Shown here: one piece after another, positions 46,961 to 58,871 of the stretch
Numbering within the stretch: position 1 is the stretch's first letter
How the letters are laid out: every line of letters begins with the position of its first letter
Source: Salticus scenicus
Taxonomy: Eukaryota; Arthropoda; Arachnida; Araneae; Salticidae
Assembly (NCBI GenBank): GCA_963930645.1
Contig: OZ005648.1
Coordinates: forward strand, 2,834,631 to 2,898,630
DNA: 64,000 nt
Direction of reading: 5' to 3'
Position numbers and translations under genes: made by a program
The notes under the pieces: model-generated
Seen by the model: only the letters and a program-made list of their open reading frames with translations
Databases searched by the model: none
What the model was told of the DNA's origin: nothing

Positions 46961-48046
46961 CAGAGAAAATAATTTTAGTATATTACAGAGAGAAAAATAA
47001 CAAAACTATTAATGTTTCCATGAGACCATTATTATTATTATTTTTTTCATTATTTTTTTAAAAATAGCTAATTTATATTAATTATGGAAAAAACATGATT
47101 TAATGTACAGTTAAATACACAATGTAGAAATGACAGTAAAATAATTTTTATTAAAATATTTACTCATAATTTCTACTTTCAACCTCATGTTACATTTGCA
47201 TGAAATGAATCACGTATTAAAGTTTCGACAAAATGACCTACAATTTATAAATATGATTCGAAATCAGAATGTAAATTTAGACTTTGAATATATGATTATT
47301 TTTTTTAAATTAATGCAAAAAGTAAATAAATAAATGAATAAATAAATAAAAAGAAAGAAAGAAATTCTAGTATATGCTTGACAAATTGAATATTTTATAA
47401 AATTTCCAGTAAGTCGATGTATCGAAAACCGTTTTTGTAAACGAAGTATTATATATAGTCTTATTTTATAATTGTATGACTGATGACAAAATATGAATAG
47501 AAAAAGAAAACAATGTTGTTTTTCGGTTTCTTTGCCATTAAAAAGAAGTAATAAGCGTCAGAACTTAAAAAAAAAATATTTACATAATATTGCTTCATAA
47601 ACCAGTTGATCTATTAATTCTGTAAAGAATTAAAATTAAGAAAATCTGAAAGACTTGGTTTATTTTAATGCTATTTTTCCAGAAATTATTCTGTCGTAGT
47701 TTTTTTGTTTTTTAACTGAAAAAAAATGTTTCAATTCTTGCTGTTAGAGAGCCGCACTCAAAAAACTGAAGAACGTCCTTGAAAGCTACTTTTATATTCG
47801 AGTAGATAAAATCTTTTCAAATATATCGCAAGAATATCTTCCAAGAGTCTGTCATCACTGCAAATGACAATTTGAGACTTTCTTCAATTTTTGTCTTCAA
47901 TTTTGATTCAGAAATTCACCTTATTATTTGCTTACATTATTCAGTTGCCGAACCTGACTAAGTACTGTTTTAATGTTTTCATTTCTGGATCTTTTTTAAT
48001 TAATCTTGCAATACTTTGTGTGCTTCCTTTTTTCTTCAGGTTTTTC

Positions 48047-48102
<56 letters not shown>

Positions 48103-48835
48103 AAATTAATTTCAAAATAAATGACAAAATTTAATTTGCATAAAACAGGCGCTTAAAGCAGCACTGAAATTATATACAAAAATAGATCAATGAATTTAAA
48201 CTATAATAAGTGAAGATATTAGAGTGGAATGTATAAACAGCAAGAACAAATAATTTAACAGTGTTAATAAACAAGTAAAAATGTTAAATTCAACATCACT
48301 CAAGCTAAAAATTTCAACAATGCTGTGTTTTCTTCATCAGCAAGTGGGAACACAGCTATTAAAAAACTATGTAGTACTAACAGGTTTCAGAATATATGAC
48401 AAGCTATCATACTCCAGATTATATTTCAATCAGAATAGTATAGCAAACTTGAAGTTATAAAGACTGAATTATAATTTATTTGAAAAACATTTTATTTTTT
48501 AATTAAATTCTATTGATTAATGATGAGGGATTCTATATTGAAATTCTATATTAAAATTTAAGAAATTTATTATATGAATTCTTGAAATAAAAATGCTAGC
48601 AAGTCCCCATCCGAACCTGCTAGAAGAAAATAAAAAAAACTCACCACCTGCTAGAGTCAACTTTGGCAAAATTGGATTTCCAGCTTAAAAAATTTTAGAA
48701 CATTATAATACTTCCTCCGTATCCATACATTTCCAGTACATTCCAGATCTGGTAGCATATTATACTTCCCTACATCAGTTAATAGCCTTCCTAAAAAAAA
48801 AAAAAAAAAAAAAATAGGCTTTCAGCCGTCAGCAT
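46961..48835. other. AT-rich spacer
   Basis: No gene recognised. There is a TA tract passing into (AG)n at 48048-48098. Near 48325-48350 the minus strand reads 'CTTGCTGATGAAGAAAACAC', resembling Penelope-like post-stop tails. Confidence 0.4.
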
Positions 48836-48925
48836 CAAACTGGACACCTACAAGGACCACCAATCAAAGCAAAGCCAGTACCTGCGGAGCTGTCACTAAA
48901 AATTTGCATTACTAGTATATATATA
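48836..48925 (-). pseudogene. Possible LINE RNase H fragment
   Basis: The minus strand reads 'MQIFSDSSAGTGFALIGGPC', which resembles the start of RNase H domains in non-LTR retrotransposons (strand with an Asp-containing [ST]D.S motif, then AG.G). Only about 30 residues remain before a stop. The preceding LINE parts are missing. GC content is higher than the surroundings. Confidence 0.3.
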
Positions 48926-48999
48926 TGTGTGTGTGTATATATATATATATATGTAGGTATGATCGAATGATTTAACAAAATTTTTATTCTTTCATTAAA

Positions 49000-50300
49000 T
49001 TTTTCTGCTATATGTGCGCACACATATTACACACGCATGGTCCTGACGATAACCAAGATACTGCATACATTGTAAAAATTGCAACATTTTAAAAATTCAT
49101 TTTTTCCCCAGTGAATTTTTTACATATCAATTTTTTTAACACTTTTTTTTCAATATCGAAGGTATTTTCTCAAGGTATTTTCTTTCACGGTATTTATAAA
49201 ACGTTATTTGAGATATCCTTCTATTTTTTTTCTTTATCTATTCACGAAAAATCTCAAATTTATTTTTCCGCTTTCTTAACTTTTTGCTTGCGTAGTGTAA
49301 ACAATGTGATTTATATAAAAAAAATGTTATATGTTCAGATTCCCTATATTTTTTCGGAGTTGATAGAAAGGCTTATATTACCCTTAGATTTCTATAATAC
49401 TAATTCATTCTTTCTTTTTTTTTTATTAATATATTATATTATAATAAAAATAACTATATATATATATATATAATGTAAAAAATAAAATTTATTTTTAAAG
49501 AATACTTTGTTAAAATAATTATAATATATCAAATTATTATTTCAATATGTTGATTAAATGTTTCAATTTTTAATTAAGGTGAAAAGGCAGGTTTAAAATT
49601 TGGATTTTTTTCTTTACCTTTTCATTTTTTAACACTAATAACACTATATTCGAATTACGTATAGTATCATTTCTTCTAAATAATTTATTATATTAGTCAG
49701 GTTTTAGTCATTCAGACGTTAATTTACTATATTAGATATCTACCTTTTAGGTTAATTTTTAATATTGAAAAGTTTAGATTTGACTTTTTTTTTTCCGAGA
49801 ACTCTTTCATCAAGTAACTATTATAAAGCTTCACCATTTAGATGAAAATACAATTTTCATTTCCCCAGGTAATATTTTCTAAGGTAAGAGAATTTTCTGA
49901 TTAAAAAGGTTTCTTCCCACTATTATTAGAAGTTTTAAGAACTTAAATACTTACGGGTATTTCATTGCCATTATCTACCGAACGTCTTAGTTTTTAACCA
50001 TGTGAAAAATATAAGTATGTTCTCCCGTGAATTAAATTCCTAAGTTAAAGATTGTCAAAATACCAATAATATTTTCAAGTTAATGTTTCATCTCGACCTT
50101 TCTATATCGTAATATATATCCAGAGAAAACGTTTTATCAAATAATCTGTGCGAAATAGCTATAAATAGATATTAAAAAGTATGAGTATAATAATATTTAT
50201 TATAAGTGCTGATTAAAAAATCACCTGTCATATTATTTTTTTATCCAATCATACCTCCTATGATATATTTATTACTTTTTACCAAAGATTGTAATTAATA
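49000..50300 (+). repeat. Ancient duplicated block X, copy 3
   Basis: 'GACGATAACCAAGATACTGC', 'GTAAACAATGTGATTT', 'CGAGAACTCTTTCATCAAGT', 'CACTATTATTAGAAGTTTTA' and 'TCAAAATACCAATAATATTT' match copies 1 and 2. A 120-codon hydrophobic open frame (49111-49473) is T-rich noise; its counterparts are not open. Confidence 0.6.
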
Positions 50301-50689
50301 TCAGTGTGTAAGTTATTAATTAAGTAACATTTTCTAATTGCTTATTTATAAAAAGTTAAACTGTTATCGCTATTTTTTTTTTTTTTACCCATTTATATAA
50401 GAAAAATTTGACATGTTATGTCTTATTATATGTTGTATCTAAATAACATAAAAGTTTACAAGAAATATAGAAGAATGTTTTGTGATGACAGCAGCATAGT
50501 TGTTTATAGTATGTTTCTTTTTGCCTTTATGCATTACTTTTTAAAGATTAAAGCCTTGTCCCTTTTTTTCTTTGGGTCGAATTTTCAAAAGTGAGATTTT
50601 TGATGTATTTAAACATTTTGAGGTCCTTCTTGAATAAGTATTTTTACAATGCTATACCTCAACTGCCCCATGAAGAAATGGTAAAAGCT

Positions 50690-50865
50690 GGTTAGAAAAT
50701 GTTACTTTAAAATTATCCTTTAAAAAAATAAAATAAAATAAAAAACCTTTTAGTCGTTCTTGTTTTCTTTTTTTTTTTTTAATTATAACCCCATCACTAC
50801 TCAAACGTCCTTCAAAAAAAGTCATTTTTATATATAAAAAGAAGGAAAGAAAAGAAAATAAGTAA

Positions 50866-50914
<49 letters not shown>

Positions 50915-50970
50915 AATTAAAGCGATGTCATTCAGAATTTGTTTCACACTCGAATAAATAAGAACTCAGC
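50690..50970 (+). repeat. Ancient duplicated block R, copy 2
   Basis: Counterpart of 21840-22050, with an A38-type homopolymer at about 50873-50908. Confidence 0.5.
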
Positions 50971-51127
50971 AGTAACCTGAATTGTATGGATAATTCTACT
51001 TCATCTAATCGAGGTATTTGAATTTTTAGCATGCATTTCAGTCTATGCCTGGAATTGAAATTTATAGAAGAAGAAAAATTACTGATCTGCATGAAAAAAT
51101 GCTCTAACACCATTTTTGCAAATTCTT

Positions 51128-51600
51128 ATGTAAAATAACCTCCTGAATCCGAATAGGACGCCCATTTTGCCCTATTACCCACTGTTTTTTCAGGGACGGA
51201 CCCCTATTTTTATTACTTTTTGGTAATTTTATGGCTATAAATTTGATTTGTAAGGCGGGAAATGATTATTTTAACTGTTAAATATCTTCTGAGGGGCTAC
51301 AGAGTTGTCAAATTCTAAAACATGAACATTTGCTTCAAAGAGAAAATTTAGGGAGTGATTTACCACTGAAATTATATATTACATTTATTATATTTTATTA
51401 ATCAATTATTATTATTATTTATTATACATTATATTGTTTTTAAGTGTTAAAACGATTCTTTTCCATTTTCCAAATCATATTCATGTTCGTAAAATTACCG
51501 AACAGTGATAAAAATTGGGAGAAGTGGTGGCGTCCCGAGAAAACGATAGGTGATTGGGAAAATTGGGGGTTATATTTGGATTCAGGAGGTTTTTTTACAT
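51128..51600. mobile_element. TIR element, 473 bp, TIR about 70 bp
   Basis: The left end is 'ATGTAAAATAACCTCCTGAA', continuing TCC...GGACGCCC. The right end is the complement of 'ATGTAAAAAAACCTCCTGAA', and similarity extends about 70 bp inward (CCCTATTACCC / CCCAATCACC, CAGGGACG / CGGGACG). The interior is AT-rich and non-coding. Confidence 0.75.
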
Positions 51601-51639
51601 GAGAGTCAGCAAGAATGGTATCAGGGCTTGAGGTTTTTT

Positions 51640-52150
51640 TTTTTTTTTTTTTTCTCAGCGCAATGTAATTAGATGACAGTAAGGTTAATTGGCCATTTAA
51701 TCTGAAAGTTAATCGATGTGAGTGTTGTTCATTTAAAATGCTATTGAATTATTTAATCTTCTAGTTCAGTTTACTCTAGTGTTCCTATTTACCGATTTTG
51801 GATTTTGATTGAGTGTAGTTATCGCAGTCATCCTCAATCAGGACAGGAACTCCAAGTGCCTGTCATGCGAACTGGTGTCTTTTAAATTGAATAAATTCAA
51901 ACGCAGATAGATTATTATCATTTGTATAATTAATTTGGAATAATGTTTCAGTGTCTATGAGATGCTACAATAACTCATTTTACTGTTGTAGTGTAGTAAT
52001 TTTAAATAAATGTCCTGTGCGAATTTACTGTTAGGTATAAAATAAGATGAGGTTTTGGAAATTCAAGAAGACTGATTGCTTGAATTAGCTATTCGTGTCA
52101 CCCATTCATTCAAATAAATGCTTTTAACTATTCTAAATTTGGTTATATTT
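51640..52150 (+). repeat. Ancient duplicated block Y, copy 2
   Basis: 'AAGGTTAATTGGCCATTTAA', 'GTTCATTTAAAATGCTATTG' and 'CAGGAACTCCAAGTGCCTGT' match 24700-25200. Some frame agreement (I.VI....RN.KCLS) exists between copies, but stops occur nearby, so coding is unproven. Confidence 0.55.
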
Positions 52151-52160
52151 ATTTAAAGAA

Positions 52161-53025
52161 ACTAGCAGGCTTCGCCCGCTTCGCTGGGCACAATATATAA
52201 AGGTTTTCTTTTTAATTGAATAATTGAAACCTTTAAATAAATATATTTCGATTGGCGACAATTTTCTTCACAGTTTTAGTATGAGATCTCCTTGACAGTA
52301 TCAAACATTTTTTAAACTCGAATCTGTGCAACAAAACTATTATTAAAACGAATATTCTCGAAAACAGTGAAATAGAAATGTTAATTCTTCGAATATTCTG
52401 GAAACAGTTGAAACTGTTCATCGTACAGTAAAAGCCACTATTCGATGAATGGTCGAATCAGAGAACGCACGTAAGTTGTTTTCGCAGCAATTACTATAAC
52501 GCACGTATGTACGCTTCCCGCTCATGGAAAAAAAAAAAAAAAAAAAAAAAAAAACACTGGACAGCCTTACAACGCTGTGCAGGAATTTCAGAACACTCGA
52601 AACCCTACCTCAAATCAATGAAAATCAAATAAACTAATCAAATCTCTCGTAATTTCTCAAAACGTAGCTATAGTTCAACGTAAAATGCACTCAAATCAAT
52701 GAAAATCACATAAACCATTCAAATCTCTTGTAATTCCTCATAACGTAGCTGTAGTTCAATGTAAAATAAACTCAAATCAATGACAATCAAATATCTCCTA
52801 AGATTCTCCGTTTGCGTCATTAAAGAAATGGGAAGTTTTATTTTCATATTTTTATTAATTAAAAGGAAACTAATCAAAAAATTCGAAAATTTGACTTCGA
52901 TGTGCACAATGACCCTTCGGAGGGCATCTTTGTGTTAAATCACGTGACTGTCCGAGCTACCGTTTTCGAGAAGAGTGAAATATACATATATATATACAAA
53001 TATTGCTCACTTAATAGCATAAGAT
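52161..53025 (+). mobile_element. Dispersed element family V, copy 2
   Basis: The 5' end is ACTAGCAGGCTTCGCCCGCT; the 3' end is '...CTCACTTAATAGCATAAGATT'. It contains one shortened unit of the 100-bp repeat, about 2.4 copies of the 81-bp repeat and the common tail. It is about 350 bp shorter than copy 1, mainly through fewer tandem units. Confidence 0.8.
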
Positions 53026-53255
53026 TATTAATTCTGAAATACAACAAAATTACAAATTGAAATTTGTATTTGAATCAATTAAAAATATCTAAAAATGAAA
53101 AAAATAGTAATATGGGTTTACATTATATAATAATCTATTTTTAGAATTTATTGAAATTAGCAAGAGATCGGAGCAGTAATCTTCGAAATATATAGTAGAA
53201 GAAAAATGCTGCGAACGATTACTGATTAATACTTTATATATTATATATGTATATA

Positions 53256-54207
53256 GGGACGAACCGTGTATTATGGACCATCGTGTAATACAGACCATGA
53301 GGAAATTTCCATGTTCAACACTAGATGGTGAAACCATCTCACTGCGTTTAGTGAATATCATTGTTATCTAAAGCAGGAAGTGACTTGTACGTGCGTACCT
53401 GTATTTGGACGATTATGAAATTGAGTTTTCGGTTTATAGGATCACTGATGTAACAAGTATGTTAAAATGAAAGTATTACTTTCTACTGTTAGGTACTTGT
53501 AATATAATTTTCGCGTTAATAGTAGCAAATGTACTTATTTTATGAATAATTTAGACATGCGTTTCATGGGCATCCATTTGCATAGCGAGTTTTGATTGGA
53601 AACCACGTTGCTCTGTTTACGCTTGTAATATGAACCATGCTGTGTTGTGTAATATGGACCAGTGTTCTATAATAAAAACAGAGAGATTTTGTTAATGCTC
53701 GGCATACATATGTCGCATACTCAAAATCTTGAGGCTATAGAATAGGCCAGGGAAGCAGAGGTAATCAAATTATCACTTCTTTCGCACACTACCCATTGGA
53801 TATAACCTACAGACCTCCCCTTTTTTTCATCCATTAACTATTTTTTTTTTTTTTTTTTTTTTTTTTTTGTCCATTTCTACTATTCCCAAGTCATGAACAA
53901 GTGTGTTAAGAACATGCTGGACAGTTCGTTTCACAATTGCAGGTGTGTCAACTGTTGGGGAACGGGAAGGACCACTATGGACCACTTGGTCCATATTACA
54001 CATACGTTCGTGTAATATGGACTACCGATGCGTAAATAAAATAATTATTTTTTGCACCTATTAATAGTTCCCACAGTACTTTACCAAGTTTAAACTATGT
54101 AACTATGCAATTGTAATGAGCAGCCACCAAATTAAATCTTTTTATTTTAAAAATTTAAGTTTTATGAGCATTCTTGCTTAGGGGGTCCATAATACACGGT
54201 TCTCCCC
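53256..54207. mobile_element. TIR element with reiterated GTGTAATATGGACC
   Basis: The left end is GGGACGAACCGTGTATTATG; the right end is the complement of GGGGAGAACCGTGTATTATG. TA flanks both. The interior repeats 'GTGTAATATGGACCA' and its complement, including 'ATGGACCACTTGGTCCATAT' and 'CGTGTAATATGGACTACC' (53638-54030). It is related in design, but not in detail, to 45296-46538. Confidence 0.8.
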
Positions 54208-54725
54208 TATATATATATATATGTATATATATAAAGAGGTATTTAAAATAGTATGCTCCTATTCTTGAAATGATCAGACATGTCATTCGAATTATATTTT
54301 TTTTTTTCTCCTACTATTATACAATTTTATTTAATAACACCAAGTGATCGAAACGTGATAATTTTTTAAGAAATCATTTGAATAATAAATGTAGATATTA
54401 AAAATACCCTGGAAAAATAATCACTATTAGCAGCTTTATATGACGATGCATCTTCTCTATCTATTTGCCTGTCAATCCGATCATTTCAATAACAAAGAAC
54501 ACAGTCTATATAGAGACAATAAGTGTCAAAAACTAAAAAGTACCCACTTCTGTTGGTAGACAAATAAAGAGTAAATAAGGAAAAGGGAATCGAGAAAATA
54601 AACTAAATAACGAGTATTTGTGTTCTTTTTAAAACATATTTCTCATACAGATTTAGCAACTTTCTTCTATAGGAATTTGAAATACATGAGATTATGTGAA
54701 AGAACAACACTTAAAAAAAAAAAAA

Positions 54726-54756
<31 letters not shown>

Positions 54757-55099
54757 AACTTAATATTAAAATTAATTAATTAAAAATAAATAAAAATAAG
54801 AAGTGCATTAAAAGAAAAAATAAATCGAAGCCTGTTTTTATTTTCTAAGTAACGGATATAAAATGCTGCGCAGAACAAAATTTAATTTAAGACGACAGAT
54901 CATTATTTTAGTTCATTCTTCCATATAAAAGCATGCAGTAAATATGTTGTGTTCCTTATCAACAATTACTACATTCCCATCTTAAGATTTATTTAACATA
55001 ATTTTAATATATTTTTTAATTTCATGCGATAGGAAAAACAGAAAAACATTTTCTTTTTATATACAAATAAATAAATAAATAAATAAACGTAAGAATAAA
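54208..55099. other. AT-rich spacer
   Basis: No gene recognised. AAAT microsatellites occur at 54722-54760 and 55066-55085. Confidence 0.4.
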
Positions 55100-55422
55100 A
55101 ATAAAGCAAAATAAATAAATGGACTTTTGCCTTAAAATATGAAGTTTTGATCATTAGCAACGGTTACTATGTTTATTTTTATAAATTACTTTTGCATATT
55201 TTATCTCAATTTTAATTTACCTTTTTATTATTATTATTATTTGTTTTAAAAATCAATAAATTAAATAAAAATAAATAAATCAAGTGGTATATTTTTTCTG
55301 AAAGCAATAGTCCTAAGAAAGGTATTTTTTGTTTATTTTCTTAACCTCATAGGATAATTTTTTTTCCTGCAATCCACATTAACTATATCTTTTGAACGAT
55401 ACTACTTTTAAACCCCTCCTTT

Positions 55423-55455
<33 letters not shown>

Positions 55456-56548
55456 GACAAATTTCTTGTTTGCATGTTAATATATTGATATCATAACAGC
55501 AGTTTTTTCTAACTTGCTCTGATATACTTTTAACTTAAGTAAATGTTTAAAAAAATATTATCATTAAATTATTTTGGTAAGTATTTTGAGAAAAAAAGTT
55601 GCAAATGTTAAAAGATTTACACATGCTGGGGACCTTTATAACTAATTGATTTCTATTTTTATTTAAAATCTTTCCCCTTTTTTTACTAGCCCACCTGTGA
55701 CCGCAATTCTGCGCTCAAAACTGATAGACGGGAAGTACGCACTCATGAATCTAGCTGTCGCGTTTTCTCCGAAACTCGTGTAAATTTGGGCTAGGATCCC
55801 TTAGAAAGTCTCCACAAGGAAAGCACACCACCCAGAGCTAGGTCCCTCGTGCAGTCAGTTGGTTTTAATCCTAAAACCACACTTATTTTATTTCGTGTTT
55901 TGGTAGAATTTTAAGTTACTTTAAGTAAAAGTAAGCTCTAATTAAAAGTTTACGTAAGAATGTCAAGGCTGTTTTAAGTAAAAGAAATATAAATGCTAAG
56001 TCGTTTAAGAAATTAGAAAAAAAAAAAATCATTAGAATGATAATTTTTGTCATTTCTACAAATATTTCTATACTTTGCATAAGCTTGTTAAAAAAGTAGT
56101 ATATAGCCAGAACTTAATAAAAATAAATAAATAAATAAATAAAAGAATTTTAATGGTTCTTTCTTTCTTTCTTTTTTCTTTTCTTTTCTTTTTTTTTTTT
56201 TAATTCATTCTTAAAGAAAGGCAGGAAAAAGTCTTCCAGACTACTTGATATTTCAAAATTGTTTTTCCTTATATTCATTAAATTTTCAAGAATTAATAAA
56301 AATTTTTAATTGCCATTAAAATTTTTAGCATGTTCTTGTTTTTCGGAGAACTTAGCAATTTTCAATTCTTTATTTTCATACTATAAAAATTTCTGGTTTG
56401 CGTAACACTAAATTTAAATATTGTCACAACAAATTGAGGAATATATGATAGAGATTTTAAAAAAAATATTTATGTTTATATGCCTCTCTTTATGATTATA
56501 TAAAGTGCGCCAAAAATAAAACGATCGCTTCTGTAGCTGGAAAGAGGA

Positions 56549-56615
<67 letters not shown>

Positions 56616-57136
56616 GAGAGAGAGAGAATAAAAAAAAATTAAGAATTCAAAAAATTTAAAAGTTCCAATCTCATTTCAGAAATTTTTGAAAAAGAAAAAT
56701 CTTTATGAAAGTAGATAAAATATTTTTTACAATATAAGCAAAATATTTTGAAATATGGTCTTTAAATAAGCACTTAAACATTTTTTGTGGAATGTTTTTG
56801 AGAACAATAAAAATATATTGAAAATATATAGGATCAAATACTCTTTCACGACGCTACCTGGAGCAATGTTATAAAACTTTTACCATACTTTTACCATCTT
56901 TGATTTTCAAACTTTTGAATGTTTTATCGGCAAAGTAGATGTTTCTTTTTCTTTATTTATCTTTAAAGTGAAGGAATCTCTAAATTAATACGATTTTATT
57001 TTTAATGACTAAACTTCAGTACTGTAGAACACATACTAATATGTTAATACCATCAGTGTGATTTTATCATAATTTTATTTAAAAATTTAATAAATTTACT
57101 AAAATGTGACAAAATTAAAAATTGTACTAAAAAAAA
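55100..57136 (+). repeat. Ancient duplicated block Z, copy 3
   Basis: 'GACGCTACCTGGAGCAATGT', 'CTTTTGAATGTTTTATCGGC', 'GCTGGAAAGAGGAG' and 'TTTCTGGTTTGCG' align with copies 1 and 2. The block resumes at 58635-58810 after element III-2. A long TA/GA microsatellite lies at 56545-56628. Confidence 0.6.
55688..55885. other. GC-richer insert of unknown origin in block Z
   Basis: The segment from 'CCCACCTGTGACCGCAATTC' to 'GTCCCTCGTGCAGTCAGTTG' is clearly GC-richer than everything around it and has no counterpart in the other Z copies. Six-frame reading shows stops in every frame, and no RNA gene is recognised. A fragment of a repeat or captured gene is possible. Confidence 0.4.
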
Positions 57137-58341
57137 TCTGGAGTGACTTCCACTCGACTTTCCTAACATTGAGTAATTAACGGGTTTGTAGATAAAGTAA
57201 AGTAAGAGGAGCTGCTAAATAAACAAAAGAGAAAATTATAATAGAATGTTTGGGTATTTTTCTTTATATAGTACACGATGTTTAATTTAACGCTATTTTA
57301 CCAAATGATAATGATAAAGAATAATTAATTGTGTCCGTGTAAAAACCTGCAAATGCTAGATTCACCAAAATGCTTGTAGTTAGTGCAACAGTGACTTATA
57401 ATATTTATATAAATTTTCAGATCCATCGGATAAGGCATTTAGACGCTATCGCACTTTAAAGTTTGAGCCCATATGACACAATGATAAAGAAATTTGCATT
57501 TTAGATTCTCTATAAAGTTCGTGTGACGGTGACGCATAACATGTATATAAATTTTCAGTTAATTTTAATAAGGAGTTTAGTCGCTGTCGCACTTTAAATA
57601 ATTTAAGCCTATAGGTCTTAATGATGAACAATTTTTAATTGTGTTCCTATAAAACTCGTCAAGTGCTAGAGTCACCAAAATCCATACAGTTTGTGTGATG
57701 GTGACCTATAACTCGTATATAAGTTTTCCACTGAAACGGATAAGGCATTTAGATGCTATCGCCCTTTAAATAATTTCACCCCATAGGCCATAATGATGCA
57801 GAATTATTTGTTGTGTCCCTGTAAAAAACTAGAAGTGCTAGATTCACCAAAACCTATATAGATCGTGAAACTGTGACCTATAATATGTGTATAATTTTTT
57901 TTGTTCAATAGAATAAGGCGTTTAGACACTATCGCACTTTTAAAAATTTTGTCCCATAGGCCCTAATGATAAATAATTTTTCTTTGTGTCACTGTAAAAA
58001 AACCTATAACTGCTAGATTCACCAAACTCTATGCAGTTCATGCAACGATTACCTATAATATGTGTATAAATTATTTTTTCGGTTTAATAAGAGGTTTTGA
58101 CGCTATCGCACTTTTTAAAATTTGGTCCCATAGGTCATAATGATAAAGAATATTTTTCTTTGTATTCCTGTAAAAAAACTGTGAGTGCCAGATTCTTCAA
58201 AATCTATACAGACTGAGTACCTGTGACCTATAATATGTGTATACATTATTTGCTCAATTGAATAAGGCGTTTAGATACCATCGCACTTTTAAGATTTTGG
58301 TCCCATGGACCATAATGATAAAAAAAATTTCTTTGTGTCCC

Positions 58342-58375
<34 letters not shown>

Positions 58376-58631
58376 GCCAGATTCACCAAAATTAATAGGG
58401 TTCGTTCCATGGTGACTTGCAACATGCGTACCAACTTACAGCTCATTCGAACAAAGCGTTTAAACACTAGCGTGTTCACTCCCATACATACACACACACA
58501 CATACATACATCATCGTAAAAATAGTGAAAACGGACTCGTGGACCTAAAGGCGTATAGAAACACCAAAATCTCGAATTCGGATTTTTGACATGATTACAA
58601 TACTTTCCTTACATACGTATGTTCGGAAAGT
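57137..58631 (+). mobile_element. Hairpin-end element family III, copy 2, full length
   Basis: The 5' end is 'TCTGGAGTGACTTCCACTCG', then the arm ACTTTCCTAACATT. About seven modules of 155-180 bp follow, marked by 'CATAATGATAAAGAAT', 'GTGTCCCTGTAAAAA' and 'CTAGATTCACCAAAA'. Then CATACACACACACA, the end module ('CACCAAAATCTCGAATTCGG', 'TTTTTGACATGATTACAATA') and the hairpin 58602-58631 (ACTTTCC..ATAC / GTAT..GGAAAGT). It is inserted in block Z; the paralogue at about 36770 shows the uninterrupted site. Confidence 0.85.
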
Positions 58632-58871
58632 AATAAATACTGTTTGTTTTCGGATAAGATTTCGATCTGCGGTATAGCATATACATCAGGTCCAGTGATG
58701 TGTTCATCAAAATAAAGATGAGAACACAGGCTGGATTTTTACGCTTAATAGTTGCGTCCTTTCAGCACCAATACAGTTTCAGCGGTCCCCTTTCCTGAGG
58801 AGAATTGTTTCTATTTAAGACTCTCTATTTAACTAATATATTATATTTATATATGTTATTTAACAATAGTA

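Noticed and set aside
49111..49473. 120-codon hydrophobic open frame, superficially a membrane protein
   Set aside because: Composition is simply T-rich (Phe, Leu, Ile); the counterparts in other copies of block X are not open.
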